A DNA stretch of 64,000 nt, taken from NCBI RefSeq assembly GCF_029873635.1, contig NC_080428.1, forward strand, positions 62,863,957 to 62,927,956. Direction: 5' to 3'. The notes beneath the pieces were generated by a model. It made no database searches. It saw only the letters and a program-made list of their open reading frames with translations, and was not told the DNA's origin. Below, piece after piece: positions 22,425 to 34,720 of the stretch (positions are counted from its first letter, which is position 1; each line of letters begins with the position of its first letter). This DNA comes from Malania oleifera. Its lineage: Eukaryota > Streptophyta > Magnoliopsida > Santalales > Ximeniaceae. The position numbers and the translations under genes were made by a program.

Positions 22425-23560
22425 ATGATTGTGTTAACTGTGTACGACATAGGAATTCTAACTGATTCCTATTCTATTTTCAGAATTGAGCCCAAGAATA
22501 ACAACTTGGATAGTTGCTCCGAGGGGACTACAGGTGATGAGTCTCCTTCCGTGCCTCGAGGGTTGACGAGGCAGGTTATGTGGGAGATCGGGCGGAATGT
22601 TAGGAGGCATAAATGCTCTCCTACTGTTACGGGGTGTACCATCAAGAGGTTCACAAGTATGCACCCTACAAAGTTTTTAGGAGGACCCGATCCGATGATA
22701 GGAGAGGACTGGGTAGAGAAGACCGAAAGGATTTTGAAGGTCCTACACTACACAAATAAGCAAAGAGTCCTTTACACCAACTTCCAGCTATCTGAGGAGG
22801 CTGGGTGATGGTGGACTACGGTGAGTCTGCTAAAGAAGCAGAGAGTTGGACCAACAGAGATGTCGTGGAGCCACTTCAAGGAAGTGTTCTTCAAGACATA
22901 CTTCCCGGCCTCCATACGCGATGCTAAGGCGGATGAGTTCTCTTTTCTGACACAGGGTGATATAACGGTGTAGGGGTATGCTGCTCGGTACATAAAGTTA
23001 TCCCATTTCGCGCCATGCTTGATCTTGAACAAGTACGAGAAGACTCAGAGGTTCAAGAAGGGTCTAAGGAAAGACATCCGCAAATTAGTGGGTATGCTGC
23101 ATATCCGTGAGTTTTTGATTTTGGTAGATAAGGCCACTGTGATCGAGATCAACATCAAGGAGGATGAGGTGGGTCAGGAACCGAAGAAGAGGCCAGTGTC
23201 ATCTGGTTCTCATCAGGGATCATGGAAGAAGAGGGACCATGGCTCAGCTTACCGCCAGAATACCGAGCGTTAGGGTTCCTAGGTGGATCAAATACACGAT
23301 CGTTGTATCAGGTGTCACAGATGGCATGAAGGTGAGTGCCAGTCATTTGGGGGTAACTGTTACAGTCGTGGAAAATCAAGCCACATGGCTCGTGACTACC
23401 GCACACTAAAGGGAGACACGCATGCATCTAGTGTGAACCGGGGTAACAATCAGATACCTAGGGGAACCATCCAAGTGAACACAACTCTGACAAGGGTATA
23501 TTCTCTTACTCCAACGGATGCTGACCGTGCGGGGAATGTAGTGACTGGTACCTTGTTATT
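22425..23560 (+). pseudogene. G1 gag remnant (fossil)
   Basis: Contains the gypsy gag block around FTSMHPTKFLGGPDP and a Cys/His-rich zinc-knuckle remnant near 23290-23400 that ends GKSSHMARDY. The gag of G3 (41361-40918, minus strand) is clearly related. Confidence 0.8.
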
Positions 23561-26500
23561 TGTTTTCAAATAGAGTTATTGTTTTATTTGATTCTGGTGC
23601 AACTCATTCTTTTGTATTTGTTAGCTTCATAAAGTTGTGTGGGGATGAGACCCAAGTTATGAATAAGGAGTTATCTGTGACTACCCCATCTGGGAGTGTA
23701 ACGTCCTGTAAGAGGATGTTGGGAGGCTTCCCAGTGGAAATTCAAGGAAGGTTGCTACCGGCGAATCTTATGGTGTACAATATGAATGGTTTTGATGTCA
23801 TACAAAGGATGGATTGGTTATCCTCCAGTTATGCTGGGATCGACTATCGTGGAAAGGTGGTAGTGTTTAGAACTCCTGAGGAGCAGGAGTATGAGTTTGC
23901 AGGATCGTATGTGCGTTCGACGCCACAAATTTTATCGGCATTACAGGCGAAAGGCTACTTTTGGACGGATGTCAGGGATACCTAGCTTGCGTGATGGAAC
24001 CACCGCAGGATGAGTTGAAGCTCGAGGATATTTGAGTGGTTAACGAGTTCCCGGATGTGTTTCCAGAAGACTTACCCGGTTTATCTCCAGATCGTGAGGT
24101 GGAGTTTGCGATAGAGTTGCTACCTAGTAAGGCATTGATCTCTAAAGCTCTGTACTAGATGGCTCCAATAGAACTTCAGGAGTTGAAGGAGCGGTTGCAG
24201 GAATTACTAGATAAGGGCTTTATCCGACCTAGTGTTTCACCCTGAGGAGCTCCAGTTTTGTTTGTGAAGAAGAAGGATGGGTCAATGCGCATGTGTATTG
24301 ATTACCATGAGATCAACAAGGTGACTGTGAAGAACTGTTACCCATTGCCTCGTATTGATGATCTTTTTTACCAGCTACAGGGGACGCAGGTCTTTTTGAA
24401 GATCGACCTACGATCAGGGTATCATCAAGTGAGGGTTAGATTTGAGGATGTTGCAAAGACTGCTTTCTAAACTAGATATGGCCACTACGAGTTCTTAGTC
24501 ATGTCTTTTGGGTTAACGAATGCTCCGACAATGTTCATAGATCTGATAAACAGGGTTTTCCATTAGTACCTGGATCAGTTTATAGTGGTGTTTATCGACG
24601 ACATTCTGGTATACTCAATGAGTCTGGAAGAGCATAAAAACCATCTAAGGTTGGTGCTACAGATTCTGCAAGAGAGGAAGTTGTATGCCAAGCTGAAAAA
24701 GTGTGAGTTCTAGTTGAAATAGGTAACATTTTTAGTCCATATGAAGTCTAAGGGCGGTATCTAAGTTGATCCTAGCAAGATTGAAGCTGTGGTCAACTAG
24801 GTGATACCGAAGAGTGTGTAGGAGGTTCGGAGTTTCCTAGGATTTGCGGGTTATTATCGTCGGTTCGTGGATAGATTTTCTAAGTTGTTTGGGCCTCTAA
24901 CACAATTGACCAGGAAGGGTGTGAAGTTTGATTAGACTGAAGATTGTGAGTGGTGTTTCGAGGAGTTGAAACAGCGACTAGTTACTACTCCAGTCTTGAC
25001 CATTCCTTCTGGGGATGGCGGTTTTGTAATTTTTAGAGATGGATCTCCAAAGGGTTTGGGATGTGTTCTTATGTAACAGGGTAAGGTGATAGCTTATACT
25101 TCTTGGTAACTCAAGGAATACGAGAAGAATTACCCTACACATTATATGGAATTGGTTACTGTAGTTTATGCACTGAAGATTTGGCGACACTACATATATG
25201 GTGTTCAGTGTGAGATTTTCACTGACCACAAAAGCCTCGGGTACTTTTTCATGCAGAAGGAGTTGAACATTAGGTAGAGAAGGTAGCTTGATTTTATCAA
25301 AGACTATGATTGCACCATCAGTTATCACCCGGGAAAAGCTAACGTGGTAACTAATGCGTTGAGTCGGAAGTCGAAGCATGTGGTAGTATCTATAGTTGTA
25401 GCTCAGCATCATATTCTACGAGATCTAGAAATCCTTAGCATTGAGTTGGTAGTCGGTGATCATTAAGCTTTCGTTGTTAGCTTGGTGATTCAACCGACTT
25501 TGTTTGAGCGTATTAAAGTTGCGTAGGCTAGTGATGCGGAGTTAGCTGAGACTGTGGAGAAAGTGCAGCAGGGGTTGACTGCGGATTTTAATATCTCTGA
25601 GGGAGGTGTGTTGAGGTTTAGAACCAAGCTGTGTGTTCCAAACAACGACGAGATTAGAAGGACGATTCTGGAGGAAGTGCATCGTTCTTTATATACGGTA
25701 CATCCTGGTAGCATGAAGATGTATCGGGATTTGCGTGAGACCTTCTGGTGGAGTGGTATGAAAAGGGAGATTGCTCGGTTTGTGGAGCAGTGTCTAACGT
25801 TTCAGTAGGTGAAATATGAACATTAGAGACCGACGGGGCCATTACAGCCATTAACTATTCTAGAGTGGAAATAGGAGCACATTTTCATGGACTTTTTTAT
25901 CGGATTGCCGCCAGCGCTTCACGGTAAGAATGCCATTTGGGTAATCGTGGACAAGTTGATGAAATCTGCTCACTTTGTACCGATGAATGTTAGCTACGCT
26001 TTGAGTAGGCTAGCAAACTTGTACGTGAATGAGATACTCAGAATGCATGGGGTACTAGTGTCCATTGTGTCAGATCGAGACCCGAGGTTTACCCCTCGAT
26101 TCTAGAAGAGCTTGCAGGAAGCACTGGGGATGAAGCTTACTTTCAGTACAACATTCCACCCTTAGACTGATGGACGGTCAAAGAGAACTATACAGATCTT
26201 AGAGGATATGTTACAGGCATGTGTGTTATACTTTGGTGGTGGTTGGATGCAGTTTATGCCACTAGTAGAGTTTGCCTATAACAATAGCTTCCAGGCTAGT
26301 ATCGGGATGGCACCGCTCGAGACTATGTATGATCGGAGGTGTTGGTCTCCTCTGTATTGGGATAAGGTTGGTGAACGTCAAGTTTTAGGACCTGAACTCA
26401 TGCAGCAGGCGTCTGAGAATGTGGGTTTGATTCGGAATAGGATTAAATCGGCTCAAATTCGGCAGAAGAGTTACCCGGATGTTCGCCACCGTGAGTTGGA

Positions 26501-26924
26501 ATTCGAGGTGGAGGGTAAGATATTTCTGAGAGTTGCTCCGATGAAAGGGGTGATGAGATTAGGGAAGAAGGGCAAGCTAAGCCCGAGTTATATTGGACCA
26601 TTCGAGGTTCTTGAGCAAGTGGGTCTGGTAGCCTACAAGATTGCACTACCCTCAGCGCTCTCGAGGATCCACTACGTGTTCCACGTATCCATGTTGAGGA
26701 GGTACGAGTCAAATCCGTCGCATGTTATTAGTTACGAGAACTTGAAAATTGGGGATGCTTTAGCGTATGAGGAGGTACTCGTTCAGGTTCTAGACCGCAA
26801 AGTTCAGAAGCTATGTACCAAAGATATACCACTAGTGAAGGTATTGTGGTGGAATCACGAGGTGGAGGAAGCTTCTTGGGAATTGGAAGCGGAGATATGC
26901 CAGAAGTATCCACAATTGTTCTGA
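23560..26924 (+). pseudogene. G1 pol remnant: protease, RT, RNase H, integrase, chromodomain-like end (fossil)
   Basis: Recognisable pieces in order: protease LFDSGATHSF near 23590; reverse transcriptase [19 protein letters not shown] near 24265 and a YxDD-type region near 24600; RNase H HKSLGYF-like region near 25230; integrase zinc region VHPGSMKMYRDLRETFWW near 25700 and core near 25890-26300; and a C-terminal segment LVKVLWWNHEVEEASWELE (26835-26895), which fits the chromodomain-like tail of Tekay/Del elements. It is not a functional gene. Confidence 0.88.
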
Positions 26925-27202
26925 GAGCTAGTTTGGTTGAGTACATATGAATGATGCTACTATTGTATTATGATAGGTGGCTAGTCTTTGGGAGTGTGTG
27001 CTATTGTGAATTCCCAAGACGGTATATGTATGTAACCACGGTATTCCTCCGCCATAAGCGAGGGTATGTATGTATTGTGACGGGGCTGCGTTGAAAGTAG
27101 TTATCAGCTCTTCCTAGAGTCGGGTATGTGTATTGGTTATGTGGATGAGTTCATAAATGAGAGATTACAAATTTTGAGAACAAAATTTTTCTGAGGGGAG
27201 GT

Positions 27203-27529
27203 TGTAAGAACCTGACCTATGAGATATGGAATAAATGAATAAGAAAAGGGTAAAACAGTAAATTGAGCAGGCTTCGTCAACGAAGCCATAGTTTCGTCGA
27301 CGAAAGCCCTTCTATAGTTCGGTGACGAAATGCAAAGGTTTTTCGATGAAAAGAAGTCAAGAGATTTTGGAAAATCCTAAAATCTCAGGCTCATCGACGA
27401 GGTCACCACGACGTCGATGAACTTCCTTCGTTGACTCGTCGACAAATACGCCACCTCATCAAAGAGGTTTGTCAAGTCAAAGGCTCTATAAATATCTTTT
27501 TCTTTGCTTTATGGCTAAGATATCAAAAT

Positions 27530-27589
<60 letters not shown>

Positions 27590-29039
27590 AGAACTCGAAG
27601 CTCCACTCTCTCTCTCTCGATTTCTTCATCGTTCATTGTTAGAATCGACAATCCGAAGTTACTGCGAGGATCAGGGAAGGAATCTCTACGTGTTCTATGG
27701 AACGGATCTTCATTTTGGGGTTTTCGAATTTCGACCCAAAAATCGAGGTAAGGCTCGATTGTCATTTCTGTTTTGGTAGATCTGAAGAGAATAGAATTGT
27801 AAGTATGTATTATACTGTGACTTATAGGTTTTGGGAACTCGGTTTGCTGTTTAGGAGCCATAGAGTTCGGGTTTGGATTTTGGGAAAAGGTATGGGGATT
27901 CTGTTTTTATCGGTAATTTTTGAAATCGGATTCGGTAGAACTATGGTTCAGGATCCTGTGTGTGTTTTGGCTAGTTATTTGGCGGAATCCAATGAGTAAA
28001 ATTTCGAGGTTTTCATGTTACAGTTTTGGGAAAAGGGGGGCATTGGGTTGCATCTCTGGTTTCATTGGAAAACCATGGATATATTGTGTTATATATTGTG
28101 TTATGGAGATGGTTGTGCCTTGACTTGTTTTAAACTGTATCTTGAAAATCATGATTGTTGAGATTATCAAATGAGTGTGGAATGAATTGTTATATGAATA
28201 TGCATTGAGTTGTGATTTTCTGAAATGAGATATAGGAATATAATTCTGAATTGTTCCAGGTTGTGAAAGAGTGTCCGACTCTATATTCGAGGGTGTGAAA
28301 TACCACCTGTCAGTGGCAAGAGTGTCTGGCTCTATATCCGAGGGCGTGAAATATCGCCTCTTATCGACTGATCACTGAAGGGTGTGGATCCACCAATTGT
28401 ACCGGTACGATGCCATGGGAGCCTAAGGTTACGCCATGTGTCGAGGATGTCGTGTAATGTGGGCCAGCTTCGTGCTGAAGGGTGTGACGACATCAGGTTG
28501 CTTGATCATGTGTGTATTGAGAACTGTACTGAAACTGTTTTGTGAAAATACTGGAATTGAACTGTGTATGCTTTATGTCATGATAACACTCATATGCCAC
28601 ACACCGATATAACCTGATTCTGCCTTACTAAGATGTGTCTCACCCCTATCGTACATACATGTTTTTAGGTCCTTCAAGTAACTGGAACTAGCGTCCTAGT
28701 ATTGGGAGCGTGGTGGTTGGTTTACTGCGTAGAGTACTAGAGTAAGTACTTGGACTATAAAAGGGTTGTCGTTTTGGGTAATGCGGGCACCTTGGGTTAT
28801 GTTTTGCATTATGGGGTTTAGACTCTGTTTGTATAGACTCTGGAATGGTACTATGTATGTTTAGAATGAACTTTTCCGCTGCGTATATATCATGCATGTG
28901 GATGTGTATATGGTGTACGGGAACCCCACGGGGTCGGACCCTCTTTCATTATAGTATCATGTGTGTTTTGTATGACACAAGGATAGGTTAGGTTACTACA
29001 TCACACCCTGGGGCTCATTGCCGGGTTCTGGGCATGACA
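27203..29039 (+). repeat. 3' LTR of G1
   Basis: A 1,837-bp LTR starting TGTAAGAACC and ending GGGCATGACA. It has seven palindrome-type sites (about 27272-27465), TATAAATA at 27487-27494 and a CT microsatellite at 27531-27588. In the 5' LTR the matching CT tract is short. Confidence 0.92.
27531..27588. repeat. (CT)n microsatellite in the G1 3' LTR leader
   Basis: About 29 CT units beginning about 37 bases after the TATA box. The 5' LTR of the same element has only a handful of units at this place. Confidence 0.95.
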
Positions 29040-29253
29040 CTTCATGCTTTTCAGAATTTCCTTTCTTCCAATCCGAACACTCCGATTTAATATGCCCCCT
29101 TTTACCACACTTATAACACCAAATATCCTTTTTCTTCGTGGATTGAGTTCGGGATTTTTTACTCAATCCATTTCTAATTTTTCCTCTCCCACGATCATGG
29201 TTACCTTTCACCACAAGTCCTTTTTTGTGTGAATTTTCATTGCAGACTTTCAT
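29040..29253 (-). pseudogene. copia gag remnant with zinc knuckle (fossil)
   Basis: The minus-strand translation has DIWCYKCGKRGHIKSECSDW, a CX2CX4HX4C zinc knuckle typical of copia gag. G1 is inserted just downstream of it. Less clear gag sequence continues to about 29800 next to the right LTR. Confidence 0.85.
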
Positions 29254-29826
29254 CCTTTAATGAAATCCCAACAAGGCACTTGTCACCTCTTCCAAGTTTA
29301 GGGTTTCTTTCCCCCATGTAAGAGTGGTAACTAGGTTCTCATATGTGTGAGTCGCTGGTAAGGAATTCAGTCACATCAATGCCTTATCATCCTTTTCAAA
29401 TATCACATCAACCCGCATTAAATCACTTATATTGATTAAATGCGTTGATGTGTTGATTCAGGTTTAAACCATCCACCATCTTAAACCAATAAAGACGCTA
29501 CTTAAGAAATAAGTTGTTAGTAAGAGATTTGGACATGTATTGGCTTTCAAACTTTTGCCAAACATCCACAGGAGAATCTTCCTCCATGACATGATAAAGC
29601 ACTTCATCAGCCAAATATAATCGTATTGTAGCAACATCCTTTGCCTCTAATTCTTTCCAATTAGCCTCATCCATACCTTCCGATTAAACACCATCCAAGG
29701 CCTTCACCATCCCTTACTGCACAAGCAAATCTTTCACTCTCCTCTACCACAAATTAAAGTTTCCCGTTCCATCAAATTTCGCAGATGAAGTGCCCGATGC
29801 CATAACAACAATGCTTTGATACCAAT

Positions 29827-30291
29827 TGTTGTGAATGAACTCGGAATTGCACAGTGAAAATTAAACACAGCAATCAATGAAGAACCAAATATGGAATACA
29901 CACACAGTATATCCGAAAGCAAGAATAACAATAATACAAAAGATTTACATGGCTCGGCAATGCCTACATCAATGGGAGCAATAGAATATGCCCAAAATGG
30001 TATATTTATAAACACTTCGTAGTTTTCCCTCCAAACACCCAACCAACATAATGTTCGCATTCAAATTTTGAAAATTTGCGCTGGGTTTCTGAGTCAAACA
30101 GTCGACTGATTGGGCCAAACAGTCAACTATTTCAGACAGAATGTAATTTGTTTGAATTCTGAAGCAAACCATCGATTGATTCAACGAAAGAGTCGACTGT
30201 TTGCAGCTGCTCCTCAACACGTGATATTTTCAATCATGTTTTCTTCCTTTTTATGTACTCCATCAAGTATATGAGCCATAAACATACAATA
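29827..30291 (-). repeat. Right (5') LTR of the copia element
   Basis: About 465 bp, matching 12406-12909. It has AAACAGTCGACTGATT near 30095, AAACAGTCAACTATTT near 30114, ATCGATTGATTC near 30172 and GAGTCGACTGTTT near 30189, followed on the minus strand by the TATA-like TTTATAAATATACC near 30000. Confidence 0.86.
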
Positions 30292-30642
30292 GATAACTAG
30301 TTAAAAGTTTTATTAGGGCTATAGATTTTGAAGATCACGAGAAATCACTCTTGCCTTAATTTGTCTTAGATGTGGAATAGTCACATTCTTTTGGCCGCAA
30401 TAAGATTTCACGAGTCTTGTCCAACTGTACATGATAGTTATTATCTCGAATGAGATTATCACTAAGAAATCATCACTCAAATTGCAAAAGTGTTTCTCAC
30501 ATTGTACAAGCATTGAGGATAACTCTTTATCCCTACAACATGGTCTTTCTGATAAAGCACATCTACCACTTAAATTGGATCTAAGGGAAGTGACATTATA
30601 CAACACGAAAGCTAAACATAAAAAGGATCAATGTCCCTCACT
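30292..30642. other. Short spacer between the copia element and G2
   Basis: About 350 bp with no recognised gene. Together with 50564 onward it is the DNA into which G2 inserted. It may itself be an old repeat, but no family could be assigned. Confidence 0.5.
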
Positions 30643-30647
30643 ATTCT

Positions 30648-30867
30648 TGTAGAGACCCGAACTAGGAAAATAAGGAAATTAAATAAGAAAAGGAAAAAGG
30701 GGATTTCAGCAGGCTTCGTTGACGAAGTCCATGCTCTTGTCGATGAAGGCCCTTCTGAGGTTAGTCGCCAAAATTTAGAGCATCGTCGACAAAGAGATCT
30801 AGAACATCTGAAAAATATCAAGTTTAGGGTTCATCGATGAAGTCTTTCTCTCATCGACGAACGACCT
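30648..30867 (+). repeat. G2 5' LTR, first piece
   Basis: Starts TGTAGAGACCC and contains several TCGTCGACGA-type sites, mostly decayed. It matches 48398-48615 of the 3' LTR. It ends at the target site of S4 (GACCT). Confidence 0.88.
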
Positions 30868-32934
30868 TGTAGTGACCTAGAGAAATTATAATATTTAAAT
30901 AATAAAAGAGGGAGAAAAGGAATTTACGTTCATCGATGATGTGACATATTGGGCTCGTCGACGAGAAAATACAGAGAGGGGGTTTTGGGTGATTCTGAAT
31001 TTCGTCGACGAGGCAAGAGTTCATCGATGAGTTGTCTTCATGACCTCGTTGACAAGGTGACGTGGCTCGTCGACGAAGGTCAGTGTATAAATGGGTAAAA
31101 ACCTCATTTTTTGGCCGAAATTTCAGTGCAAATTCTTCCTTCTCTCTCCTCTTCGGTTCTCCTTCCTTCTCTCTCAATTTTTGGGTCCGTCTGCCAAGAA
31201 TTGACGATCCAAAGCCACCACAACACTCTTGGGGAAGTTCTCTACATATCTGCTGGAGTAGATCATCGATGGGTCGAGTTCGGAATTCATCCCAGATTCA
31301 GAATAAGGCTTTCTACTCAATATTTGACTTCTGGACAATTGTAGAAAGCATAGTACGTGTAGAAATACTAAAGTTTAGTTCTGGGGAATGTCATTTTCAA
31401 GGTGTTGAATGGGGAACCCTGCGGGTGCAGGACTGTTTATTTAGGGGCTTCTCAGGAATCAGGTAAAGGGATTAACTTAGCTAATTATTTTTAAGAAAAT
31501 ATATGTATGATATTATAGCACTTGCTTTCAAGAAAATAAATATATGTATATATGCATTACGTTAGAAAATACTGCTGCAAATAATGGTATGTCCTAAATA
31601 TATGTGAAACTCATTTTGTGTGGCATGAGTAGAATTTGTTATAAATTATTGTTTTCTGGGAACATATTAATGATATGAATTTTTGTAATGAAAACCAGCG
31701 TACGGGCCGAGAATTTTATATATGTTTTTCTGGTGTACGAGCCGAGATATGGATATGTTTTGCCGGAGTACGAGCCAAGCTATGGATATGTTTTGTTGAC
31801 GTATGGACCAAGCTATGGATATGTTTTGCTGGCGTACGAGCCGAGCTATGGATATATTTTTCCGGTGTATGGGCCGAGCTATGGTAAAAATATGAAATGT
31901 TGGCGTACAGGCCAATGATTTTCATGATGTATATATGCAAAATGATGTGACGATATTGATTTGGCAATTAGTAGTATGAAATATCCATGTATCACAGTTT
32001 GATTATATGTTATATGTTATGAGAACCTGGTTGGCTTGGTCTAGGGTAGCACTTGCACGGTACCACTGCTATGTGTTCATGATCATCATGATATTGTGTT
32101 AACGCTGCTGTACAGAGTAGCGTGAGGACGGATAGTCAATGTGGTTTTAAGAAGTGTGAGCGCCCCTGGTGCATGGACCAGGTCTGTCAGACCCATCGGA
32201 CTTATAGATTATACTTTTGACTTGGCAGTGATCGACCAACCATTGTTAGCTCCCGCCTTCTGGCCACACAACTCTGATCACACAACCCAATCATGTGGGG
32301 GTAATACTTGACAACAGCCAACTAACCTACCAAGATTTTTTTCGTATTATTACTATATGAGATGATTTATGCTATGAAAATCCAGAAAGTTCTGCCATGG
32401 TATATTTATACATGTTTTTCCCAGAAATGATACAGATATATTTACTTGATATGCTTGTATATATGCTTTTATGCATAACACGGGACAAACTCATGTTGCC
32501 ACACACTAGTAGTAGTTTATTTCCCTTACTGAGAGGTGTCTCACCCCTAAATTTCATAAACATTTTAGAAGCCTCGAATAGGAGAGCTTATAAAGCTCTA
32601 TTATAATAGTTACGACCAATCTGCCCTCTCTGAAGGGTGTGTATTTTGTAATAAGGTCAGATGGATTTTTGTGGGAAGTGACCCTAGGACTCTTTTGGGT
32701 GGTTTACATATATAATTACAATGGATATAGTAACTCTGGTATTGTGATGGATGATATTGTATATGGTATTATGAGTTATTTATGATTTTATGTTTCCGGC
32801 TGCTTAGGCTTCCGTGCTATTTTCTGATGTATCCCTGGTACCCACGGGTCCAGGTGAATTATGATTAGCTAGATTTATTATATTGGTTTTATTATAAAAG
32901 GGAAAAAATTTGAAAATTGAAGCAGGTCGTTACA
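30868..32934 (+). mobile_element. Solo LTR S4, Ty3/gypsy type, inside the G2 5' LTR
   Basis: A 2,067-bp solo LTR from TGTAGTGACC to GGTCGTTACA. The flanks GACCT (30863-30867) and GGCCT (32935-32939) form a 5-bp duplication with one later difference. It has a palindrome array (about 30930-31080), TATAAATG at 31086-31093, a 33-bp tandem repeat at 31698-31914, and the shared block GCCACACACTAGTAGTAG...CTTACTGAGAGGTGTCTCACC near 32495-32550. Confidence 0.9.
31698..31914 (+). repeat. Minisatellite, about six 33-bp units, inside S4
   Basis: Units begin near 31698, 31733, 31766, 31799, 31832 and 31865, with a partial unit near 31903. The consensus begins GCGTACGAGCCGAGCTATGG. Because 33 is a multiple of three, the repeat stays open in several frames; this explains the frames there (VYEPSYGYVLL-like repeats) and is not evidence for a gene. 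Confidence 0.9.
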
Positions 32935-34720
32935 GGCCTACTATGGTTCGTCGACGAAGGTGCCATTTCGTTGACAAATTTGACCGAGTCAAGGGGTCTA
33001 TAAATAAATTTTCAATTGCTTCATTGTTAAGAAATCAAAATCTCTCTCTCTCTCTCTCTAGAACCTACACCCACACTCTCTTTCTCTTCAATCTTTCGTT
33101 ATTCATTACCCATTTCAACGATCAAAAGTTACCACGAGAATCAGCTAGCGAAGTAGATTCTTGAACTCGAGAAAAACTAGGGTTTGGTTTTCGAGCATCT
33201 CGGGTTGTTTTTCTGGAAATAGGTAAGGGGATTATATTATGTCAGTTATGTTTATGAGTTCTACCCGAATGGAATGTTAAAATGGTTTCTATACATATAG
33301 TTATGACTTTTATAGGATTTCCGAGCCTAAGGTTCGGTTAACCGAATTTATTTTCGAAAACCAACCGTTTAAATTTAAGTATGATATTTTTAAAGTATAG
33401 TATTGGACTTTCTAAATGTTTTCTCCAGTTGGAAAATTGTTATTTCAAACCATAAGCTTGTTTTAAAATCAACTAGAGATGGTAGGGTTGATTATCTTCA
33501 TTTTTCCCCTAATTAGCTATATATTTATATTTAGTAAAACAACAACCTGGAGATATTCATACCCTAGTTTTAGCAACAACATTTACGTTCTCAAGGAGAT
33601 GATTTATTTATGAGTTACCAGATGAAAATTGTGTGGCATGAGTATAGTTTTTAGTTAGCATTAAATGAGCAGGTTTTGTGTAATACTGAAATGTAAGGGC
33701 TATAAGTTGAGATGTGAGATATGATGGCTATATGCCAAAAGATGAGATGAGATATGACGGCTAAAAGTCGAGTTTATGAAATGTTGATTTTTACTGTGCC
33801 AGATATGATAGATATGATACGCCAGTTTTTACCGAGTCAGTATCTACCAGATGTTTTCAGAGAATTATGTACAGCTTTATGAAATGAACTATGATTACAA
33901 TTTTATAATGATGTAAATTGCCATATATGATAGTAAAGTCCTGTTATGATGATCTCATGGTAAGAGCACAGTACCGTAACTATATGTATATAGGGGTGCA
34001 ACAACACGTCTTAGATAGAGTATGGATGGGAAAGGCGATTGGTGGCCTGGGTAAAGTACTCCCCGAGGCAGAGATTTCGGGGCCCCATCCGATGAAGTAA
34101 TTTCGTATGACTCAACCTTCGGGCAGCCTTTGGGTACAGATTGAGTAGGCACCATCGTACTACTTTATGTTTTACTCAGCATTAGTTGGCCGACAATTTT
34201 CTAGGTCCAGCCTCTTGGCCGCACAACCCGTCATGGAGGGAAGCATGTCGCACGTGTATGTGATAGCGTGACGATGCTAATCCTACTGATCAGGTTGTAT
34301 TTTCTAGGCATATATGAGCATATTTACTATAGAAAGGACTATATTGAGCTAGCAGTATGTATTTTCAGATTTACAGAGCAATACAGATTTTAAAATGCCA
34401 ATAAAATGTATTTAAATGTTAGCAGTATATGTACACACAAAATCTCATGCTAGCCATACACTGATGATAATATAATTCGTCTTACTAAAAGGTGTCTCAC
34501 CCTAGCATAAAAATGTTGTTTTAGGTCCTCCAAGGGATCGAGTTTAGCATACCATCGTGTTGGTTGTTGAGCGTCAGTTGTTTTGTTAGAGCCAGTGAGT
34601 CATAGACGGTAGCTATGTTCCTTTTGGGAATTCTAATAGTAGGTTATGCTTTTGTTTTGTATGGATTTATATGGGAAACAATTAGAAACTCTGGTAAGTA
34701 TTAGATGATGTATGTATTTC
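32935..34720 (+). repeat. G2 5' LTR, middle piece
   Basis: Resumes the LTR after S4 (palindromes, TATAAATA near 33000-33006, CT leader) and matches 48616-50410 of the 3' LTR. It ends where G3 begins, about 20 bp of LTR being absent at that junction compared with the 3' LTR. Confidence 0.88.

Larger units (their letters stand above)
20498..29039 (+). mobile_element. Ty3/gypsy element G1, complete in outline (fossil)
   Basis: An 8.5-kb element with both LTRs (20498-22158 and 27203-29039), a primer site TGGTATCAGAGC (22162-22173), a purine tract GAGGGGAGG (27193-27201) and the perfect 5-bp target duplication CTTCA (20493-20497 and 29040-29044). Order inside is gag, protease, reverse transcriptase, RNase H, integrase and a chromodomain-like end, as in plant chromoviruses of the Tekay/Del type. 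The LTRs differ at about 7 per cent of bases by eye in two samples, i.e. a few million years under the substitution rates usually assumed for plants (inference). The coding region is broken at a dozen or more places. It sits inside the copia element's gag region. Confidence 0.92.
12406..30291 (-). mobile_element. Ty1/copia element with three nested insertions (fossil)
   Basis: LTRs of about 504 bp (12406-12909) and 465 bp (29827-30291) flank an internal region that adds up to about 4.1 kb once the three inserts (15664-17914, 18334-20382, 20498-29039) are set aside, giving a typical copia length near 5 kb. The primer site (ATTGGTATCAAAGC on the minus strand) adjoins the right LTR and the purine tract (AAGGTGGAGATT) adjoins the left one. 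Order on the minus strand is gag, protease, integrase, reverse transcriptase, RNase H, as in Ty1/copia. The LTRs differ at about one base in nine by eye, so it is the oldest member of this nest. No clear target duplication was found. The coding region is broken many times (probably more than ten breaks). Confidence 0.88.

Noticed and set aside
12406-30291. An 18-kb copia element with unusual extra internal genes
   Set aside because: The extra DNA is explained by three insertions with 5-bp duplications; without them the element has normal length and gene order.
31667-31967. Repeat-protein-like frames on both strands
   Set aside because: They result from the 33-bp minisatellite within a solo LTR; there is no start context or known domain.
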